Assembly (NCBI GenBank): GCA_038231615.1
Contig: JBBRLA010000310.1
Coordinates: 1-9,554, forward strand
Reading direction: 5' to 3'
Source: JBBRLA01 sp038231615
GTDB taxonomy: Bacteria; Myxococcota_A; Polyangia; Palsa-1104; JAEUJZ01
DNA: 9,554 nt
A program made the translations under genes and the position numbers. Positions 6,527-9,554 of the stretch are shown here, piece by piece. Within the stretch, counting starts at the first letter, position 1, and every line of letters starts with the position of its first letter. Under the pieces are notes generated by a model. It saw nothing but the letters and a program-made list of their open reading frames with translations. It was not told the origin of the DNA and did not search any database.

Positions 6527-8230
6527 ATGAACGAACCCTCCCTGCCCCGCCCCGCCATGGGGGCCTCTGATTTCCGCGAGCTTCGCCAGCTCGGGTCCCT
6601 GTATGTGGACAAGACGCCCTTCGTGGCGCGGGTGCTGGACGATCCGGCGAAGGTGATCTTGCTGCCCCGTCCGCGCCGGTTCGGCAAGACGACCAACCTG
6701 TCGACCTTGCGCTGGTTCCTGGGCCGGTCCGCTGAGGACCTGACCGGGCTGTTCAGCGACTTGAAGGTATGGGAGTCGCCAGCGGCCCGGGGGCACTTCC
6801 AAAAATACCCGGTCATCTATTTGACGCTGAAGGACGTCAAGAATAAGACATGGGAAGGCTGCTTCGCCGCGGTCGCCGAGCTTTTGGCGGTCCTCTACAA
6901 CGAGCACCGCTATCTGCTGCCGGGTCTCGATCCCGAGGCCGCCGAGATCTTCACCGCCATTCTGCACCGTCGCGCCGCCCCGGCGCAGTGCGAGGCAGCG
7001 CTTTTGCGCCTGTCCCAGCACCTGCACCACCATCACGGAGAGCGCGTCGTCATCCTTCTGGATGAGTACGATTCTCCCCTGCACACGGCCTTCACCAGCG
7101 GCTACTTCGATGACGCCGTCGACTTCTTCCGCAGCTTCCTGTCTGCCGCGCTCAAGGACAACGAGCATCTGTTCAAGAGCGTCCTGACCGGCATCCTGCG
7201 CATCGCCAGAGAGAGCATCTTCTCCGGTCTGAACAATTTGAGCGTGTACAGCCTGCTCGACGCCGACTTCGCCACCGACTTCGGCTTCACCGAGCAGGAG
7301 GTGCTGGACCTTTTGCTGCGCCTGCGATCGGCCCGGAAGATGGAGGACCTGCGGCGCTGGTACAACGGCTACGACTTTGGGGGACACGTCATCTACAACC
7401 CCTGGTCGGTGCTCAGCGCCCTGTCGCGAGACCGGGATCCGCTCCAGCCCTACTGGGTGAATACTGCCTCGGACGAAATGATTCGCGAGCTGCTTTTCCG
7501 GTTCGGTGGCGGAGAAGAAGGGGAAGGCGAGGCCCTTTTGCGGGGCGATGGGGTGCGCTACCCGATCGTGCAGGACACGGTCTTGCGCGACATTTATCGA
7601 GAGCCCGACGCGCTGTGGAGCTTTCTTCTCTTTACCGGCTATCTCAAGGCGGAGGACGTGGCGGTCGAGGTATCGGGGAACGAGGGCCGGATGATGGGGA
7701 CGCTGAAGGTCCCGAACCTGGAGGTTGGCACGGTGTTCGCCGGCCTGTTCCGGGGCTGGCTGCAAAAAGGGGTAGGCGGCGAGCGGCGCTTGCAGGAGCT
7801 GAGCACGGCGCTTTTGCGGGGCGATCTGGAGATCTTCCAGGAGGGACTGGAGCGGCTGCTGCTGGAGTCGGCCAGCTTCCTGGACGGGTCGAACAACAAG
7901 GTCAAGATGCCGCCGGAGCATGTCTACCAGGCTTTCATCCTGGGGCTTTTGGTGCACATGCAGCCGCGCTATCTGGTGCGGAGCAACCGGGAGTCGGGGC
8001 ACGGACGTTATGATGTGATGGTCTGCCCGCGGGAAGCCGGGCTTCCTGGGGCGGTGCTGGAACTGAAAGTAAGGAAGAAGGGCGAGACGCTGCAGAGCGC
8101 GCTGGGGGCGGCGAAGAAGCAGCTCCTTGCGTGCGACTACGCGGCGGAGTTGCGGGCGAATGGGGCCTCGCCGATCCAGCAGGTGGCCGTCGCCTTCGAC
8201 GGAAAGAAAGTGCTGGTCGGCACGCCCTGA
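6527..8230 (+). CDS. predicted AAA-ATPase (PF09820) with C-terminal PD-(D/E)XK domain (DUF1703)
   Basis: A 567-residue protein of the AAA-ATPase-like/DUF1703 family. The N-terminus has the family opening SDFRELRQLGSLYVDKT (14-30), a variant Walker A RPRRFGKT (48-55; K54), Walker B VVILLDEYDSP (174-184; D179, E180), and the family signature GILRIARESIFSGLNN (222-237). WYNGYDFG (278-285) and YNPWSVL (290-296) follow. The C-terminal nuclease-like domain holds GRYDVMV (D496) and LELKV (E512, K514), then a helix with Q532 and Y538. All catalytic residues of both domains look intact and the length is typical. The start ATG 6527 has only a weak Shine-Dalgarno; TATAAG at 6504-6509 might be a -10. Such genes are often multicopy in bacterial genomes, and their role is unproven (defence, DNA processing or selfish element). 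The nuclease-fold gene upstream may be its partner. Confidence 0.85.
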   Translation: MNEPSLPRPAMGASDFRELRQLGSLYVDKTPFVARVLDDPAKVILLPRPRRFGKTTNLSTLRWFLGRSAEDLTGLFSDLKVWESPAARGHFQKYPVIYLTLKDVKNKTWEGCFAAVAELLAVLYNEHRYLLPGLDPEAAEIFTAILHRRAAPAQCEAALLRLSQHLHHHHGERVVILLDEYDSPLHTAFTSGYFDDAVDFFRSFLSAALKDNEHLFKSVLTGILRIARESIFSGLNNLSVYSLLDADFATDFGFTEQEVLDLLLRLRSARKMEDLRRWYNGYDFGGHVIYNPWSVLSALSRDRDPLQPYWVNTASDEMIRELLFRFGGGEEGEGEALLRGDGVRYPIVQDTVLRDIYREPDALWSFLLFTGYLKAEDVAVEVSGNEGRMMGTLKVPNLEVGTVFAGLFRGWLQKGVGGERRLQELSTALLRGDLEIFQEGLERLLLESASFLDGSNNKVKMPPEHVYQAFILGLLVHMQPRYLVRSNRESGHGRYDVMVCPREAGLPGAVLELKVRKKGETLQSALGAAKKQLLACDYAAELRANGASPIQQVAVAFDGKKVLVGTP

Positions 8231-8282
8231 GGGCGGCGGCCCAGGCTTTCCGGGGGGACCGAAGAAATATCTAGGAGTCGCG

Positions 8283-8390
8283 ATGGGATCTCGCGGCCCC
8301 GGCGTCTTTCTTCATAAGGTCCCACATGAACAATCCGCTGAATCCCGCAGAAGAGGGGCTGGATCTCATTCCGGCCAGGATGCTCAATGA
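8283..8390 (+). other. short ORF overlapping the cas4-like start
   Basis: A 35-codon open frame starts at ATG 8283 with a well-placed GGAG at 8274-8277, and overlaps the start of the cas4-like gene (ATG 8326) in another frame, ending at 8388-8390. The peptide (MGSRGPGVFLHKVPHEQ...) matches nothing I know. It may be a leader peptide, the remnant of a displaced gene start, or coincidence. Its ribosome-binding site is better than that of most genes here. Confidence 0.2.
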
Positions 8391-8616
8391 GGTAGTCTAT
8401 TGCCCTCGGCTCTATTATCTGGAGCATGTTTTGGGGGAATGGGACGATAACGCCGATACGGTCCATGGCAAGCGGGTCCATCGTCGGGTCGACGCTCGCG
8501 CCGACGCCTTGCCCGAGAGCGCGGCGTTGCCGCCGGAGGGCCGCTTGCACGCGCGTTCGGTCACGGTGTCATCGGTGAAGGAGGGGCTCATTGCGAAGAC
8601 CGATCGTGGCAAGTAA
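8326..8616 (+). pseudogene. Cas4 / Cas4-Cas1 fusion, N-terminal stub
   Basis: A 96-residue reading whose first 93 residues match the start of the Cas4 domain as found in Cas4-Cas1 fusions of type I-G (formerly I-U) CRISPR systems: LIPARMLNEVVYCPRLYYLE (14-33) with C26 as first iron-sulphur ligand, a TVHGKRVHRRVD segment (45-56; H52), LHARSVTVSS (74-83), and GLIAKTD (87-93), whose D93 is the first metal-binding residue of the nuclease. It then stops within three codons (RGK-stop). The ExK motif, the remaining three cysteines and all of Cas1 are absent, so the product cannot be an active Cas4 or integrase. ATG 8326 has AAGG at 8316-8319 as ribosome-binding site. No CRISPR array, cas2 or effector gene is in the window. 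Native Cas4 acts in spacer selection during adaptation. Confidence 0.75.
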
Positions 8617-8662
8617 CCGTTTCGTAACATTCCGCGATTAAATTGTTACCATGAAGTAACAT
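8613..8662. repeat. two 18-bp repeats GTWACC-N5-GTAACAT
   Basis: GTAACC-GTTTC-GTAACAT at 8613-8630 and GTTACC-ATGAA-GTAACAT at 8645-8662 share 12 of 13 non-spacer bases and lie 32 bp apart start to start (about three helical turns). Within the second copy, TGTTAC/GTAACA (8644-8649 and 8656-8661) also forms an inverted repeat. The patch is AT-rich compared with its surroundings. It could be an operator pair, iteron-like or recombinase arm sites; no protein is assigned. The first copy overlaps the stop codon of the cas4 stub. Confidence 0.55.
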
Positions 8663-8689
8663 GTTCACGCCCGCTCTAGCCTGCCTGGA

Positions 8690-8865
8690 CCGCCGGAACT
8701 TCTCCGGGTCCGCCATGATAAAGCGGTCGGCGGGAAGGCTGAAGCCGTGACGACGGCTGTAGTGAGGGCGGGCGATCCCTGTGTCTACGGGCCGCTCCTC
8801 GGAGCGGGTAGGGCGCAGCAAGTGGCTGGACATGTAGAACGAAGCGATACCGGAGCAGCCGACGA
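8690..8865 (-). pseudogene. uncertain fragment with an N-terminal hydrophobic segment
   Basis: On the minus strand an open frame reads a short hydrophobic segment LIVGCSGIASFYMSSHLL followed by polar sequence (RPTRSEERPVDTGIARPHY..., FSLPADRFIMADPEKFRR). The first canonical start is ATG 8833, in the middle of the hydrophobic part, and protein-like residues extend upstream to about 8865, where the stop of the Ig-like gene lies. The frame remains open to 8588 but its end overlaps the AT-rich repeat patch and the antisense of the cas4 stub, so only the part up to about 8690 reads like protein. I do not recognise the family; an exported or membrane-anchored protein fragment is one possibility, chance another. 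Confidence 0.25.
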
Positions 8866-9151
8866 TCAGGGGACCAAGTTGAGCTTGACAGCCGGGGCTG
8901 TCCCTATGCTTCCCTTTGCGTCAGTAGCCTGCACAGTAATCTGGCGCTGCCCCGGCTTGGCCAAGGAGGAGATGGTGAAGTCCAGGCCCCACTGGGTGCC
9001 GCCCTCGTTGTTCAGGTCGTTGGTCACGGAGCCAGCCGGACCGCTCCAAGTCATGGAGACGCCGTCGATAGCGCTCGTACCCTGCACATCCACGGTCAGA
9101 CGCACCGTCCCTCCGGCTGTCACGTTCTGTCCTCTTGATCTGGAGATCCCG
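8866..9151 (-). pseudogene. secreted protein tail, Ig-like beta-sandwich domain
   Basis: About 95 residues on the minus strand form one Ig-like or Big-type domain: GQNVTAGGTVRLTVDVQG, then GVSMTWSGPAGS, NEGGTQWGLDFTISSLA, GQRQITVQATDAKGS and a final strand VKLNLVP before the TGA at 8866-8868. Alternating hydrophobic strands, Gly/Asn turns and the terminal ATDAKGS element are typical of extracellular repeat domains. The frame is open further upstream to 9462, but beyond about 9151 it is antisense to the clearly coding cytochrome c peroxidase start, so the true N-terminal part (signal peptide and other domains) is missing. No start codon can be assigned to the fragment. An envelope or surface protein is inferred. 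Confidence 0.55.
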
Positions 9152-9554
9152 ATGATGAAGACGTCCCCAGCCGCCTTGCTGATGTCCATCACCCTGGCCG
9201 CCTGTGGCGGAGCGGGGCTGGGCGACCAGGCCGACGAGCCCAACGGTTTCCAGCCCGAATCGAACGGCTTCAACAAGATCCAATTGGGCCGGCTTCTATT
9301 CTCCGACACCGCTTTATCCCAGCCTGCAGGGCAGTCGTGCGCTACCTGCCACGACTCGGCCCACGCCTTCGCCGACGGGCGGCTTGGGCCCGACGGCAAG
9401 GTCACGCCAACTTCCGAAGGAGCAGTGACCGGCCTCTTCGGTTCGCGCAACACCCCAAGCATCGTGTACGCCTCGTTTACGCCTTATCTCGGGGCTGCGG
9501 GAAACGAGACCGGCTTTGCCGGCGGCCTGTTCTGGGACGGCCGCGCGGCCAGCC
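9152..9554 (+). CDS. di-haem cytochrome c peroxidase / MauG family lipoprotein, partial
   Basis: The first 134 residues of a protein running off the right edge. A lipoprotein signal (MMKTSPAALLMSITLAAC; lipobox LAAC, Cys18) is followed by NKIQLGRLLFSDTALSQ and the first haem site CATCH, then DSAHAFADG, SRNTPSIVYASFTPYLG and GGLFWDGRA, all typical of the N-terminal haem domain of bacterial cytochrome c peroxidase (CCP/MauG). These periplasmic enzymes reduce hydrogen peroxide or oxidise a partner using two c-haems; the second haem domain would lie outside the window. ATG 9152 is preceded by TGGAGA with a 6-base gap, supporting this start; ATG 9155 is possible. The gene begins exactly where the divergent Ig-like fragment ends, leaving no promoter space unless it lies inside that fragment. 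Confidence 0.85.
   Translation, partial: MMKTSPAALLMSITLAACGGAGLGDQADEPNGFQPESNGFNKIQLGRLLFSDTALSQPAGQSCATCHDSAHAFADGRLGPDGKVTPTSEGAVTGLFGSRNTPSIVYASFTPYLGAAGNETGFAGGLFWDGRAAS

Noticed and set aside
6503..8002. 499-residue open frame on the minus strand
   Set aside because: It is antisense to the AAA-ATPase gene, whose motifs are intact; the antisense product is Arg/Gln/Leu-rich without domains and is expected from GC-rich third positions.
8221..8240. CGCCC-TGA-GGGCG inverted repeat at the end of the AAA-ATPase gene as a terminator
   Set aside because: The loop is only three bases, the stem five, and no T-tract follows.
8605..8670. The twin 18-bp repeats as a CRISPR array next to the cas4-like stub
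   Set aside because: Only two copies, with a 14-bp interval and an internally variable core; repeat length and spacing do not fit a CRISPR array.

Overview
GC-rich bacterial DNA with strong G/C bias at third codon positions. The gene content suggests a deltaproteobacterial or Myxococcota-like chromosome or metagenomic contig: a TPR protein with C-terminal membrane helices, a Cas4-Cas1-fusion type N-terminus, several c-type cytochromes with CxxCH sites, and a large predicted AAA-ATPase/PD-(D/E)XK protein. This taxonomic guess is inference; no rRNA or other marker gene is present.

Layout, left to right. 1-357: head of an AI-2E family transporter, cut off. 358-657: piece of an unrecognised minus-strand gene. 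665-740: a perfect hairpin and a 13-bp-phased CTGATC triplet. 784-1863: intact exported ARPP-1/DUF6569-like protein. 1921-2430: intact membrane-anchored c'-like cytochrome. 2431-2590: a diverged fragment of a second such cytochrome in inverted orientation. 2598-2852 (minus): head of a TVP38/TMEM64 membrane protein, cut off. 2910-5176 (minus): an ATGA-coupled pair, a compact RNB-family exoribonuclease followed by a LOG-family protein. 5322-5891 (minus): tail of a TPR protein, head missing. 5899-5920: AT-rich tandem repeat. 5927-8230: a RecB-like PD-(D/E)XK protein followed by a predicted AAA-ATPase with its own C-terminal PD-(D/E)XK domain. 8326-8616: N-terminal stub of a Cas4 or Cas4-Cas1 protein. 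8613-8662: twin 18-bp repeats in an AT-rich patch. 8690-8865: uncertain minus-strand fragment. 8866-9151 (minus): tail of a secreted Ig-like domain protein. 9152-end: lipoprotein di-haem cytochrome c peroxidase, running off the window.

The main pattern is alternation of intact genes with genes cut mid-domain, usually within a few bases of a neighbour. That fits either a rearrangement-rich accessory region or a chimeric assembly, and the sequence alone cannot decide. The intact parts that plausibly work together are the RNB-LOG pair (RNA and nucleotide turnover) and the two nuclease-fold genes at 5927-8230, which lie beside a cas4-like stub and are the best candidate here for an undescribed defence or DNA-processing unit.
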